Assembly (NCBI RefSeq): GCF_000372725.1
Contig: NW_005200881.1
Span: forward strand, 106,112-170,111
Direction: 5' to 3'
Origin: Emiliania huxleyi CCMP1516
Taxonomy: Eukaryota; Haptophyta; Isochrysidales; Noelaerhabdaceae
Length of the DNA: 64,000 nt
A program made the position numbers and the translations under genes. The notes beneath the pieces were generated by a model. That model was not told where the DNA came from. It did no database searches and saw nothing but the letters and a program-made list of their open reading frames with translations. This document shows positions 15,310 to 24,080 of the stretch, piece after piece. Numbering within the stretch: position 1 is the first letter of the stretch; each line of letters starts with the position of its first letter.

Positions 15310-16966
15310 ATGGCCCTCCGTAAGCTCACGGCTCAACAGGTCCGCGAGCTCGCCCAGTCGTCGCTCCTCGCGTGCGGCGCCTCGCACCTCCAGGCGTCTG
15401 CCATCGCCGACATGCTGCGCGCCGCCGAGGAGGACGGCTGCAGCTCGCACGGCCTCTTCCGGCTGCCAGCCTTCCTCGAGGGTTGCGCTGGAGGGAGGGT
15501 CGACGCACGCGCGGTGCCGGTGGTGAGCAGCCCGCTGCCGGCGGTGGTGCGCGTCGACGCGCGGGGCGGCTTTGCGCAGGCTGCCGAGGCGGCGGGCCTG
15601 GCAGAGCTGGTCAGCAGGGCGAGGACGCACGGTGTGGGTGATATGCGGCGCGGCCAGGGCCTCGATGCCTCGTCAGGTGAGGGCGCGCGTCGCTCGCTAG
15701 GCGTGGCGATGATGGGCGTGGCCAACGCGCGCGGCATGTCCGGCGCCATGTGGTACCCAGCCGAGCAGCTCGCGATGCAGGGCAGCCGCTCCTCTCCTCT
15801 CCTCTCCGCTCCTCTCCTCTCCTCTCCTCTCCTCTCCGCTCCTCTCCTCTCCCCTCTCCTCGTCCCAAGGTACCGCACAGCCGCCCGAGCCTCCTCGGCA
15901 GGCGTCGTCTCCATCGTCTGCCACAACTCCCCGCCGTACGTGGCCGCGGCGCCGGGCAGCGCCCGCCGCGTCTTCGGGACGAACCCGATGGCGTTCGGCT
16001 GGCCGCGCGCGGGCGGCCTGCCGCCGTACGTCTGGGACCAGGCGTCGAGCGTGATGGCTCGCGGCGAGATTGAGGTGCACCAGCGGGACGGGCGTCCGCT
16101 GCCGCCTGGCGAGGTTTGGGGGCGCCGGGCCCGTCCGGCGGCGGGTTGAGCTGCGACCCTGCTGAGCTGGCGGGGCTGGTCGACAGGTGGGCGTCGGTCC
16201 GTCCGGCGAGCTGAGCTCGGACCCGGCCGCCATCCTCGCGGGCGCGCAGCTGCCGTTCGGGAGGCACAAGGGCGCCAACCTCGCCGCGATGATCGAGCTG
16301 CTCTCTGCGGCGCTCTCCAGCAGCGACCTCATTAATCAACTAGTTAATTATTAATTAATCAGCTGATTAATTAGGCGCTCTTTGGCAGCGACCTCGCCGT
16401 CGGCCAGCCAGAGGGCGCTCCCTTCGACACCTACTCGCGAGGGACGTTCGTGCTCGCCATCGACCCTGCCAACCTGCGGGAGGAGGGGAGCGCGGCAGAG
16501 CAGGGCGAGCAGCTCTTCCAGGCACTTCCTAGACACTTCCCAGACACTTCCCAGACACCTCCGAGACACCTCCTAGACACTTCCTAGACACTTCCAGGCG
16601 AGCAGCTCTTCCTGGCGCGCGCCCTCCTTCCTCTCTCCCCTCTCTCGCTCTCCCCTCTCTCGCTCTCCCCTCTCTCGCTCTCCGTTGCTCTCCCCCGCCC
16701 TCCCGCCCTCATGACCCACCCCACCCCTCGCATGCCGCAGGCGCTGCTGGGAGGCGCCGCCGACGCGCGCCTGCCGGGAGACCGGAGGCGGGAGCACCGC
16801 TCTCGCGTGGCGGCGGTGAGTCTGGAGAGAGGGCGGGGGCAGCGGGTGGTCGATCTCGCCTGACGCCGGCCGTCTTGTGGCCCTGCTGTAGGGGCGGCCG
16901 ATTGAGATCCCGGAGGAGCTCTACGCGCGGATCGGCGAGCTGGTCGCGGCGCACGCCACCTCGTGA
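15310..16966 (+). CDS. Malate/L-lactate dehydrogenase family (Ldh2), 8 exons
   Basis: Exons 15310-15631, 15701-15781, 15902-16113, 16187-16309, 16375-16504, 16598-16620, 16741-16815 and 16892-16966 join to exactly 346 residues, the usual size of the NAD(P)-dependent Ldh2/malate/ureidoglycolate dehydrogenase family. Family landmarks: DGCSSHGLFRLPAFLEG near the N-terminus, VAMMGVANARGMSGAMWYP, the VFGTNPMAFGWPR motif, GRHKGANLAAMIELLSAALFG and a C-terminal PGDRR segment. The likely reaction is oxidation of a 2-hydroxyacid with NAD(P); the exact substrate cannot be read from sequence. No targeting peptide is apparent from ATG 15310, though an in-frame ATG lies at 15262. Donors at 15782, 16310, 16505 and 16621 are GC; 15632, 16114 and 16816 are GT. 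Two introns show exon duplications at their borders (separate entries). Confidence 0.88.
15782..15901 (+). repeat. Intron with CCTCTCCTCT simple repeat
   Basis: A GC-AG intron of the Ldh2 gene (15782-15901). Its first half is a CTCCTCTCCT tandem tract acting as an extended pyrimidine stretch. It joins AEQLAMQ to GVVSIVCHN in phase 1. Confidence 0.75.
16310..16395 (+). mobile_element. Introner-like insertion creating a 65-bp GC-AG intron
   Basis: Exon sequence gcgctctccagcagcgacctc (16310-16330) recurs as gcgctctttggcagcgacctc (16375-16395), matching 18 of 21 positions. The 44-bp insert between (16331-16374) is AT-rich and starts attaatca and ends tgattaat plus tag, that is, perfect 8-bp inverted ends. 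Splicing GC 16310/16311 to AG 16373/16374 removes one copy plus the insert and restores the family motif IELLSAALFGSDL. The insert shares aacta, a taatt run and the attaattag 3' end with the insert at 7612-7660. Confidence 0.8.
16505..16612 (+). repeat. Intron formed by exon duplication around short repeats
   Basis: The 15-bp sequence gcgagcagctcttcc occurs at 16505-16519 and identically at 16598-16612. Between them are copies of agacacttcc. A GC-AG intron (16505-16597) exactly removes the first copy plus the repeats, leaving AEQGEQLFLARALLGG. The next intron, 16621-16740, has a C/T-rich tract of ctctctcgctctcccct units. Confidence 0.75.
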
Positions 16967-17357
16967 GGTGCGGTCTCCGCCGAGCGTTGAGGACGATGGG
17001 GCCCGTCCTGGCCGAGCTGGCCGCGGCGTACGGTGACGAGCCAGGCCATTCCGTCGGCGCTGTTGGCCGACGGCTTTGCCAACCCGGGCGCCGGCGGGTT
17101 GCCCTTGCCGCCTGAGCCGAGTCTCGTGAAAAGGCGGCTCTTTTTTGGTTTTGCGGGACCCGAGTGCCGAGACGCGAGAGAGGCCAGTCGCCAGAGGCGA
17201 GAGGCCGGCCCGCGCGCTTGTGCGCGCCAAAAATTGTGTGTGTGTACGTGTTTTGCAACCACTTCTTCTACTGCTGCGCGCGCGCTTGACTGTACGGCCT
17301 CTCATCCATCGATCTCCACGACTCCACCAGCACCACGTGAGAGCTGAGCTCCGCATC

Positions 17358-17834
17358 TCACTCCTCGTCCGGCTTCAGCATCCACGTGCGCCATCCCGCG
17401 CGCTTCTGGTCGCGCATCTTCTTCTCCGCCTCCAGTCGCGCCGCCGTCGCAGGCTCCGCCTCGCGCTGATCCGCCCGCTTCCTCGCCACTCTCGCCTTGC
17501 GGCGGTCGGCGTCTAGCTTGTTGGCCAGCGCGGCTCCTGCGCGTCCCTTCTCCTCCACGAGGGCATCGGCGGCGGTCGCGGCCTCAAAGACGGACGCAAG
17601 CGCCTGCTTGGCGCCGTATCCCACAGCGAGCACCGCGAGGAAGGCGTAGTAGTAGTCGGTTGCGTCTGTGTTGAGGTTGAGGTTCTCGACGAGGCCGGCG
17701 AGCAGCAAGGGCGACGGCAGCGCGGAGGCGGCGGCGAGCGGAGCAGCCGGCACGGCGTGTGGTGCAGGGAGCACTATTAGTGGCAGCAATGGCTTCAGCA
17801 CTGCCGCGGGAAGCAAAGCGATGGCGAAGATCAT
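17358..17834 (-). CDS. Small membrane protein with charged C-terminal tail
   Basis: A single-exon frame of 158 residues starting MIFAIALLPAAVLKPLLPLI. Residues 1-50 are strongly hydrophobic (signal anchor, or one to two membrane passes). TDYYYAFLAVLAVGYGAKQAL is a second helix. The rest is an Arg/Lys/Glu/Ala helix (DADRRKARVARKRADQREAE) likely to form a coiled coil, ending WRTWMLKPDEE. Codon use and the clean hydrophobic/charged partition support a real gene. The family is not recognised; an organelle membrane protein is possible. It converges with the Ldh2 gene. Confidence 0.65.
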   Translation of the reverse strand: MIFAIALLPAAVLKPLLPLIVLPAPHAVPAAPLAAASALPSPLLLAGLVENLNLNTDATDYYYAFLAVLAVGYGAKQALASVFEAATAADALVEEKGRAGAALANKLDADRRKARVARKRADQREAEPATAARLEAEKKMRDQKRAGWRTWMLKPDEE

Positions 17835-17859
17835 GCGAACTAGCAGGTTGGCTCGCTAG

Positions 17860-18477
17860 TCGCTCGCCGGGCCCGCGCAGCACGCGCGGGCCTTTTTTGT
17901 GGTCGGATGTTGGTCGTCTCGAATTTGATCGTGGGCAGGGCGTGAGGAAGCTGGACTGCTCGGTCGATGCGAGCCACCAGCTCGTGAGCGACGGGCGCGC
18001 CGGGTTCCTCGGCGTAGGCTTGGGCGTGGTGAGCAGCGCCGGCGAGAGAGGGACGGCATGCGGCTCCCAAACGAGCCGCACGGGCTTCATCTGGGCCGCC
18101 GAGGCCACCTCCTTGGTCGCGGTGGCGGGCGTGAAGGCGAGGTGGGCCGAGGCAAGCGCTGAACGTGCCGTGCCGCCTTGCGCCCCTGAGGAGGGACGAG
18201 TGTGTGGGGTGCCACGGGCGGGGGGGAGCGGTGAGAGGAGAGCGGTGGGCACCCCCACGAGGGGCTGCGCGGACGCCGCCTGCCCCCCCCAGCCCGCCAC
18301 TGACGCTGTGGGGGCGGTACGATCGAACGCGCTGGTCGGGCGGGCCGTCTGAGTCGCCCAAGCGGTGCTCTGCCGGCCGGTGGACGCGAGGGTGGCCCAA
18401 GAGGGCTCAAAGTACGGAGCCGATACCCGGCCGTCCCGGACGCCTGGCACGCGGGCCAATGGTCCAGTCCTGTGCAT
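17860..18477 (-). CDS. Hypothetical protein, boundaries uncertain
   Basis: The minus frame from ATG 18477 reads MHRTGPLARVPGVRDGRVSA and later PYFEPSWATLASTGRQSTAW, with repeated W/A/T/S phrases, then GTARSALASAHLAFTPATAT and MKPVRLVWEPHAVPLSPALL. The composition differs from the surrounding shadow frames and looks protein-like, but no domain is recognised. The middle (18185-18255, C-rich) may be an intron although I could not phase it. The same frame continues to 17584, overlapping the next gene, so the true 3' end is unclear. Confidence 0.35.
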
Positions 18478-19038
18478 GGCTGGAGCGAAGGAGGGAGAGC
18501 TCAGGAGGGCGACGGGGCAGGGAAGGGGGCGATGCGATGCGGCGAGGTCTAATCGGCGGCGTGGAGAGAGGAGGTGCCAAAAGGCGACTATAGAGAGGCC
18601 TCTACGGGTGATATAGTGCGCCATGCCGGCGGGAGAGGTCTCTCACCGCCCCCCGGGCCGTCTCGAAGGGCCGTGCAGCCCACGCCACGAGGCGCTGCTG
18701 GCGGGAGCCTGGAAGGACTTGGCCTCGTTGCACCGCGCCGCGTTGATTCGCGACCACCGTCGGCCGCGGACGGCGTCGGCGTGGCGGCCGCGGGCGCTCG
18801 CGAGACGCGCCGCTCTGCGCTGGTTCGGTTCGTTCGACTCGTTGTGCCGCCCCACGCCCGGCGGCCGCGGGTCCCAGAAGTGGTTGCGCGGGCCTCTTCC
18901 TGGCGGCCGCGGGACGGCGTCGGGCACGTCGTCGGTCGCAACAGATGCGCGGCGAGCCGCGGCACGTCGTTGCTGGCGCTGGTGGTTTGAGGTCGGCATA
19001 GTCAAGAGCAAGGTGGACGAGTCGAGAGCTTCACCTGG
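18478..19038. other. Intergenic, weak coding signal
   Basis: It contains a + strand frame from 18623 (MPAGEVSHRPPG...LRWFGSFDSLC) and a competing minus frame. Neither shows domains, and the + frame runs into the transposon end at 19047. I do not call a gene. Confidence 0.4.
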
Positions 19039-20409
19039 TAACAGGAAGAGGGTAGGACTCTGACCTGTTCCGACCTTGATCCGACTGTGATCAGACCATA
19101 CGTGAGTACAGACCTGTTCAGACCGTCATCACTTTGATTACGGTCGGATCAAGGTCCGATCACGGTCGGAACAGATGGGGCCCGTGGTGACGGCCCTATT
19201 TCCGGACCTTGATCCTTTCGTGATCAGCCCATGTTCCGACCATGCTCGAACCTATGTTCCTTCCGTGATCGGACCATGTTCGAAGAAGCGGCCCCGGCCC
19301 AGGCCCCGGTCGCCCCGGCCGCAACGGAGACAACACTCGACGGCGAAGACGACGATGCCTCCGGCCCGTCCATACTCCTCCGTGCCGCGGCCGAGATGAT
19401 TGTAGACGAGGCGGAACGCCACCGCCACATTGACGCAGCCGAGGCGCTGCTCGGGCTAATTCCAACTGTGGACCTGGAGACCAGCGTCATGGGCGTTGGC
19501 GGCGAAGGAGAGGAGCCTGCCAATGAGGTCGGTGCTGGCGGCCCTGCGCCCGTCATTGGCGAGCCAGACGCCGGCCCATCACCGGGCGGGGAGGCGCCGA
19601 GGCTTGGCCTGGGGCGTGCCTGGCATGTGTGTTTTGAGGGCAGGTGGTGGCAGTGGTCCGAGCTCGTCCGTGCGCTTGACGGGTACATAAAGATAGTCGA
19701 TCGCGGGCGCCACTCCCGCTTCTGGAACGGCATGGCCGGGCACTATCAAGCACCTGCTGCACAGCCGGCGGCTCTCCTGCCTGAGGCGGCTCGGCCGCCG
19801 CCGTCGTCTCGGCCGGCTTGTCTCTTCCCTCCTCAGCCGCCTCCGCATCCGGCGAATGCCCTGGTGATGGCGACGTGTCCGCCTCCAGCGCATTCTCCGG
19901 CCGCGCCGCCGACTCCGGAGCCGCGGCCTCCGCCGCCTCCTCCGCCTCCTCCTCAACCACCTCGGTCGCCGCCGCAGGCGCCTCGGCCGCCGCCTCCGCC
20001 TCGGCCGCCGCCTCCGCCTCGGCCACCGCCTCCGCCTCGGCCACCGCCTCCGCGCCCAGCGGCAGCTCGTCGCCGCCGGCAGCGTCCATGCCGAGAGGCG
20101 TGGCGGCGGTCAGAGTAGGTCGCAGACGAGACGTCAGGGGACGCACGCGAGAGCGAGCGACGTGACTGTGAATCGGCCGTGAACACTCCGACACACCCCG
20201 ACCCTGTTCCGACCGTGATCCGACCTGATCCGACCGTACTCGAACAGCGGTCAGCGGCGGCGGCACCTAGGGGATTTCCAGACCATGTTCCGCCCCTGAT
20301 CCGACCGTGATCCGACCATGATCAAAGTGATGACGGTCTGAACAGGTCTGTATTCAGCTTCGGTCTGATCAAGGTCGGAACAGGTCAGAGTCCTACCCTC
20401 TTAACAGGG
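19039..20409. mobile_element. DNA transposon with ~130-bp inverted repeats and 8-bp target duplication
   Basis: The sequence from 19047 (agagggtaggactctgacct...) is repeated in reverse complement ending at 20401. The outer 34-35 bp match perfectly and similarity extends over about 130 bp, including cagacctgttcagaccgtc and atcactttgat. The element spans 1355 bp. Flanks are taacagga (19039-19046) and taacaggg (20402-20409), an 8-bp target-site duplication with one mismatch. Both subterminal regions carry many copies of gatccgaccgtgatc-type units. The inside holds one long + strand frame (separate entry) but no recognisable transposase. Long terminal repeats with 8-10 bp duplications recall MULE-type elements; the superfamily is not established. 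Confidence 0.85.
19231..20118 (+). CDS. ORF inside the transposon, unknown protein
   Basis: A 295-residue frame within the inverted-repeat element. The N-terminal half is acidic (TTLDGEDDDASGPSILLRAA, DEAERHRHIDAAEALLGL), the middle has a compact aromatic block (WHVCFEGRWWQWSEL, DGYIKIVDRGRHSRFWNGM), and the C-terminal third is Pro-rich low complexity. No DDE or zinc-finger signature is visible. A second start at 19276 (MFEEAAPAQAP) is as likely as 19231. It may be a fragment carried by the element or an accessory protein. The minus strand also has a long Ala/Glu-rich frame that I regard as its shadow. Confidence 0.4.
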   Translation: MFRPCSNLCSFRDRTMFEEAAPAQAPVAPAATETTLDGEDDDASGPSILLRAAAEMIVDEAERHRHIDAAEALLGLIPTVDLETSVMGVGGEGEEPANEVGAGGPAPVIGEPDAGPSPGGEAPRLGLGRAWHVCFEGRWWQWSELVRALDGYIKIVDRGRHSRFWNGMAGHYQAPAAQPAALLPEAARPPPSSRPACLFPPQPPPHPANALVMATCPPPAHSPAAPPTPEPRPPPPPPPPPQPPRSPPQAPRPPPPPRPPPPPRPPPPPRPPPPRPAAARRRRQRPCREAWRRSE

Positions 20410-20854
20410 TGCCACAGTTGTGCGGAAAGTGGGAAATATATCTCTTTGATTTAAACAAAAGAACTCTGTCTCGCAGCAGACAGGCTCGGCTTTTAAGAAA
20501 TGAGCAGGTTTGGGGGGCTCAAATTGTCATTTAAGAGATTGCAGGCACGGGGGGAGCCGCGCGCGACAGCTCTCTTTACGTTTTGTGTCCTGTTTTTTTT
20601 TCTCGCCGCGGGCAGACGTGCAAACTGTGGCACGGTTTGCCTCATTGAGCACCCTGAGGAGGCTGAAGGAGGCGGCGATGCAACCGCGAAGCGACCTCTG
20701 CAAAGAGAAGCCGCGCTTCGGCGCGTGCTAACATGAAGCCCGAATTAAGCTTTGTGGAAGGATCTTCTGTGCTTTCTTCTTCTTCTTCCCCGATTGCGCG
20801 CAGGAATGGATTGTACTCAAGTATTTTTTTTGTACTTAGTCAAGTCCCAAAAAA
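20410..20854. other. Intergenic, lower GC
   Basis: It holds a 78-residue + frame at 20500-20736 (MSRFGGLKLSFKRLQ... with a hydrophobic ALFTFCVLFFFLAAG stretch) that could be a tiny signal-anchored peptide. Support is weak. T-rich stretches near 20590 and 20825 separate it from the next inverted-repeat element. Confidence 0.35.
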
Positions 20855-21390
20855 GAGCAGGCGGACATCGCTTCCAGGGAGGGGGGCGCACTTCTGCTCA
20901 CGCCCCACCCCACCCCTAGCATGTGGTGAAGGCGCTGGGGGGGTCGGGACCCCCCCCCTAGCATGTGGTGAAGCCTCTGGGGGGGTCGGACCCCCCCCTA
21001 GCATGTGGTGGGCACCCCCCAGCAGTTCGTGGGCTAGGAATAGCCGCCAGAGAGCCGATTTTGCCCCCAAAATTGTGAAATCGTGGCTGAAAGACCAATA
21101 TCTTGGAGAATCTGACCAGTCTCAAGGCTAATGTAGCTCCAAAAGATGATTTTCCCCTCGAAAATGCTGCGAAATGAGGCGTAAAATCAAGGGCCCGGAG
21201 GGTCTGACCACGAGTCTCTGGGGGGGTCCTCGGCCACGACCCCCCCCCTAGCATGTGGTGAAGGTGCTGGGGGGGGCGGGACCCCCCCCCCAGCATGTGG
21301 TGAAGCCTCTGGGGGGGGTCGGACCCCCCCCCTAGCATGTGGTGTGAGCAGAAGTGCGCCCCCCTCCCTGGAAGCGATGTCCGCCTGCTC
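20855..21390. mobile_element. Foldback/MITE-like element, 47-bp perfect inverted ends
   Basis: gagcaggcggacatcgcttc... at 20855-20901 is the exact reverse complement of 21344-21390 (47 of 47). Inside each arm are tandem blocks of ccccccctagcatgtggtga separated by G-runs (ggggggtcggga) that can themselves pair, around a central AT-richer unique part. No coding sequence; it looks like a non-autonomous element. It lies about 190 bp upstream of the orphan gene at 21579. Confidence 0.8.
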
Positions 21391-21578
21391 AAAACCCACC
21401 CAGTTTTTTTCTACTTGACCACCACACTCCACATCCACACAGGCTCGACGATGGCAGACACCATGATCTCTGACCGTGAGCAGTGCGCTGATGCGCTTCC
21501 CTACCTCACCACAGAGCTTTCTGCTGGCTTTCTGACCTCGACTTGACTCCTCTCCCTCCTCTCTTCTCTGCACACGCC

Positions 21579-22571
21579 ATGGGATACGGGGAAATGCCGA
21601 CGTCACCGACGTCACCAACATCGACGCCCTTCCCGCTCAATGAGGCGGACGTCCCGAACCTCTCGGACCTCACCATCAAGGTCCCTCCATTGCTGGACAT
21701 TGGAGAGCTTCATCTGGGCCTTCTCAGCCCTATCTCACAGAGCACTGTGGATGAGGCGGTGTTGCAGATGTTGCAGATCGAGGATTCGGGCGACCGGATT
21801 CTCGGCCTTGCCAAGAATAAGCTCCCTGCCACCAACAGGAAGAGGAAGCGCGACCACCCTCCCGCCCCCAACCCTCACCGCTTCATCGACCGGGAAACCG
21901 AGGTCCGTGAGTATCTCGAGACCAATCCGGAGGGCCACTGGTCAGATGCCTTGTCCCCCGAGCAGCTGATCGCATGTTGCCCGAATGCGACCGACGATCA
22001 AGTCATCTCTGGGGCATTTACCTTTGCCGGTGAGGATATCAATGGCAACCCGCTATGTAGACGCTTGACTTTCGTTGGCTCCGCGCTCAAGAAGCTGTCG
22101 CTTGGCGAAAAAATCCTTCACGGACTGGACCTTCCGTGGGGTGTGGATTTCTCAGAATTCCAGAAAAAGGCCAAGGAACGATTCCCGGATGAGCAATCAC
22201 GATTCAACTTTTGGAAGAGCTGTATCGACGAGGTTGTCCAAAACCAACTCACGGATGAGGCAAAGAAGAGTGCCAAGAAGGACTTCAGGGGGATCCCCTG
22301 GCGCTTGAATGCTTATGTGGATGCTCTCCAGGTACGGGGTCACTTTGCTCCATCCCGCGCTAATGGGTTCAAGGGCGGCGACGAGTGCTCCATCCTCATG
22401 CACCGGGACCCCCCCACACCATGGACGGTGACCAAGCGCCCCCCCTCCCCCTCATCTGGGGAAGACGAGGGAGACTCCTGGCTCTTCTTTTCTTCGTCAG
22501 ATGAAATCGCGTCACTCTGGAGCGTTTCACAGAGCCCACTTCCTGAGGGACTCAGGGGGGCAGCTTTATAA
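21579..22571 (+). CDS. Orphan nuclear-type protein
   Basis: One exon, 330 residues from ATG 21579, which sits in a good context (gccatgg). The N-terminus MGYGEMPTSPTSPTSTPF is Ser/Thr/Pro-rich. RKRKRD at about residue 98 looks like a nuclear localisation signal. The centre (HRFIDRETEVREYLETNPEG ... FSEFQKKAKERFPDEQSRFN) is a folded, charged domain, and the tail is acidic with PSPSSGEDEGDS. GC is lower than in neighbouring genes and there are no introns, so it may derive from a mobile element or recent transfer. Family and function are unknown. Confidence 0.6.
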   Translation: MGYGEMPTSPTSPTSTPFPLNEADVPNLSDLTIKVPPLLDIGELHLGLLSPISQSTVDEAVLQMLQIEDSGDRILGLAKNKLPATNRKRKRDHPPAPNPHRFIDRETEVREYLETNPEGHWSDALSPEQLIACCPNATDDQVISGAFTFAGEDINGNPLCRRLTFVGSALKKLSLGEKILHGLDLPWGVDFSEFQKKAKERFPDEQSRFNFWKSCIDEVVQNQLTDEAKKSAKKDFRGIPWRLNAYVDALQVRGHFAPSRANGFKGGDECSILMHRDPPTPWTVTKRPPSPSSGEDEGDSWLFFSSSDEIASLWSVSQSPLPEGLRGAAL

Positions 22572-22813
22572 AAAAAACAGTTGATTAAGGCAGCAGTCGA
22601 AAACCTCGATGTGAGGGCGCGCTTGAGGGGACCCGGTGCAGGCTCGGCCGGCGAACACACCACACACACCTTAGGTCTTCCCGCACCGGCGACTGCCACT
22701 CGCCTGAGCGACCGCCAGCAAGCTCGAGTAGCGTGCGGTTGCGCCGCCTCCCCTCCTTACTTGCGTCCCGTCGAGTGCCTGAAGGAATTCTGGTGGTGTC
22801 AGCGGTGAAAGAG
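22572..22813. other. Convergent 3' region
   Basis: A short gap between two converging genes starting with an A-rich run (tataaaaaaaacag). No gene is seen. Confidence 0.5.
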
Positions 22814-23986
22814 TCAGCACCTTGAGCTGGTCTTCGGGCATGGCAGCAGCTCTTGCTGAGCAAACACTTTCTTCGAGTCCGACCACCTCCAAAGTCGCAG
22901 GCTTAATCGCGACGCTGCCAGTTCAAGGGCAAGCTCTGGGTGCCCCGACCACGGCCAGCAGTAATCGTCTGAGGCGTTCGACTGACCACGTCGCTTTGTG
23001 GTATCGTGGCAGTCTGGCGGCGCCGGTCCCTCGAAAGGCAGCTCGCCGCGCGTGGCGACCTGGCGCAGCACCGTATTCCACTCATCGACGAGTCGGCGCA
23101 AGGAACTGAACCTCGCTGCAAAGCAGTTGTCGCCCCCAACGAACGCGGTGCGCGGCCAGAACGCCAGTTTGAGGTGATCACGATAGACCTCGTCGGTCGC
23201 AACACGTGCCAGCTGATCCCACCGCCCCTCGGTTCCGAAGCAGCTGTCGACTGGGCGCCGGAGGCTATCGTTCATCGACGCTCCGTATCGGCACGATGTT
23301 GGCGCGATTGAGTCAGGGCGCATGCGGACCGCCACATCGTATTGCACGCCGCGGCGGGACGCCATGCCCAACCCTATGTCGATGCTGCGTCGCATGAGCT
23401 GCACCGCATCAATGCAGACCGTGGTGCCTGGCCAGAACTTTCTGAGGTGCGTACCTGAACAAAGAGGCACTTGCGCCGAGGCGTTTCGCACGCGCACACC
23501 AACGGGAGCTAAGAGCTCAAGTAAGCGCGTGTGACACTCTTCAGTGAGCGCCGGTGCATGCAGACGCTGCTCACGATCCAGCCATGTGCTCCCGTCGATC
23601 GCATCCCAGATAACGAGGAAAACATCGCAAACTGCAAAACGACGCCTGCACAGCGCCACCTGCGCTGCGAGACCCTGAGCGCACGACGGAATGCACGCGT
23701 GTCGCGCGTGGCCGGCAATCACTAAAGCTGCGCTGAGACTGTTCTTCAGAGTGGAGGCAGCAGGAGAGCTTACACGCGTTGTAGACATGCCGTGAAAGCT
23801 GGGTAGCACCGCCGAGAGTGAGCTCGTCAGGGCCTCTGCTGAGCGCAGCAGCTTGTGCGAATTGCCACCTTTCAGCTGCGTGTGCACGGCCTGTGCAGCG
23901 CCAAGCGAGACGGCCGTGCTTCGCATGGCACAGGCCACGTCTTCGCTCGACTTGCACTGGCGTCTCGTGCGCAGGATGGCCGGCAT
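22814..23986 (-). CDS. Glycosyltransferase-like protein with RMRPD motif
   Basis: An intronless frame of 390 residues. After a variable N-terminus, SAALVIAGHARHACIPSCAQ opens a nucleotide-sugar-type fold, followed by CDVFLVIWDAIDGSTW, YDVAVRMRPDSIAP and TAFVGGDNCFAARFSSLRRL. The combination 'cytokine-like GH.R ... CDVFL..WD ... RMRPD' is common in uncharacterised algal and protist glycosyltransferase-like proteins (DUF7796 type); I assign it by motif memory only. ND and NAS sites suggest passage through the secretory pathway, but no clear signal peptide follows ATG 23986. A TATA box lies about 85 bp upstream of the start. Confidence 0.6.
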   Translation of the reverse strand: MPAILRTRRQCKSSEDVACAMRSTAVSLGAAQAVHTQLKGGNSHKLLRSAEALTSSLSAVLPSFHGMSTTRVSSPAASTLKNSLSAALVIAGHARHACIPSCAQGLAAQVALCRRRFAVCDVFLVIWDAIDGSTWLDREQRLHAPALTEECHTRLLELLAPVGVRVRNASAQVPLCSGTHLRKFWPGTTVCIDAVQLMRRSIDIGLGMASRRGVQYDVAVRMRPDSIAPTSCRYGASMNDSLRRPVDSCFGTEGRWDQLARVATDEVYRDHLKLAFWPRTAFVGGDNCFAARFSSLRRLVDEWNTVLRQVATRGELPFEGPAPPDCHDTTKRRGQSNASDDYCWPWSGHPELALELAASRLSLRLWRWSDSKKVFAQQELLPCPKTSSRC

Positions 23987-24069
23987 GCAGCACTGATCTG
24001 GCCCGCCGGGAGCAGCGGAGCAGGCAAAACAAGTCTGTGGCGAATTTCTTCTTCCTCCCCGTCTCTCCT

Positions 24070-24080
24070 CTATATATACC
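24070..24080 (-). promoter_or_regulatory. TATA box for the glycosyltransferase-like gene
   Basis: Minus strand reads ggtatatatagagg, centred about 88 bp upstream of ATG 23986. It is a good TATA match in otherwise GC-rich DNA. Confidence 0.45.

Noticed and set aside
19553-20266. Minus-strand Ala/Glu-rich ORF inside the transposon
   Set aside because: Low-complexity mirror of the Pro-rich + strand tail; cannot be separated from compositional bias.
21543-22571. Start of the orphan at 21543
   Set aside because: That codon is TTG; the first ATG in frame is 21579 in a good initiation context.
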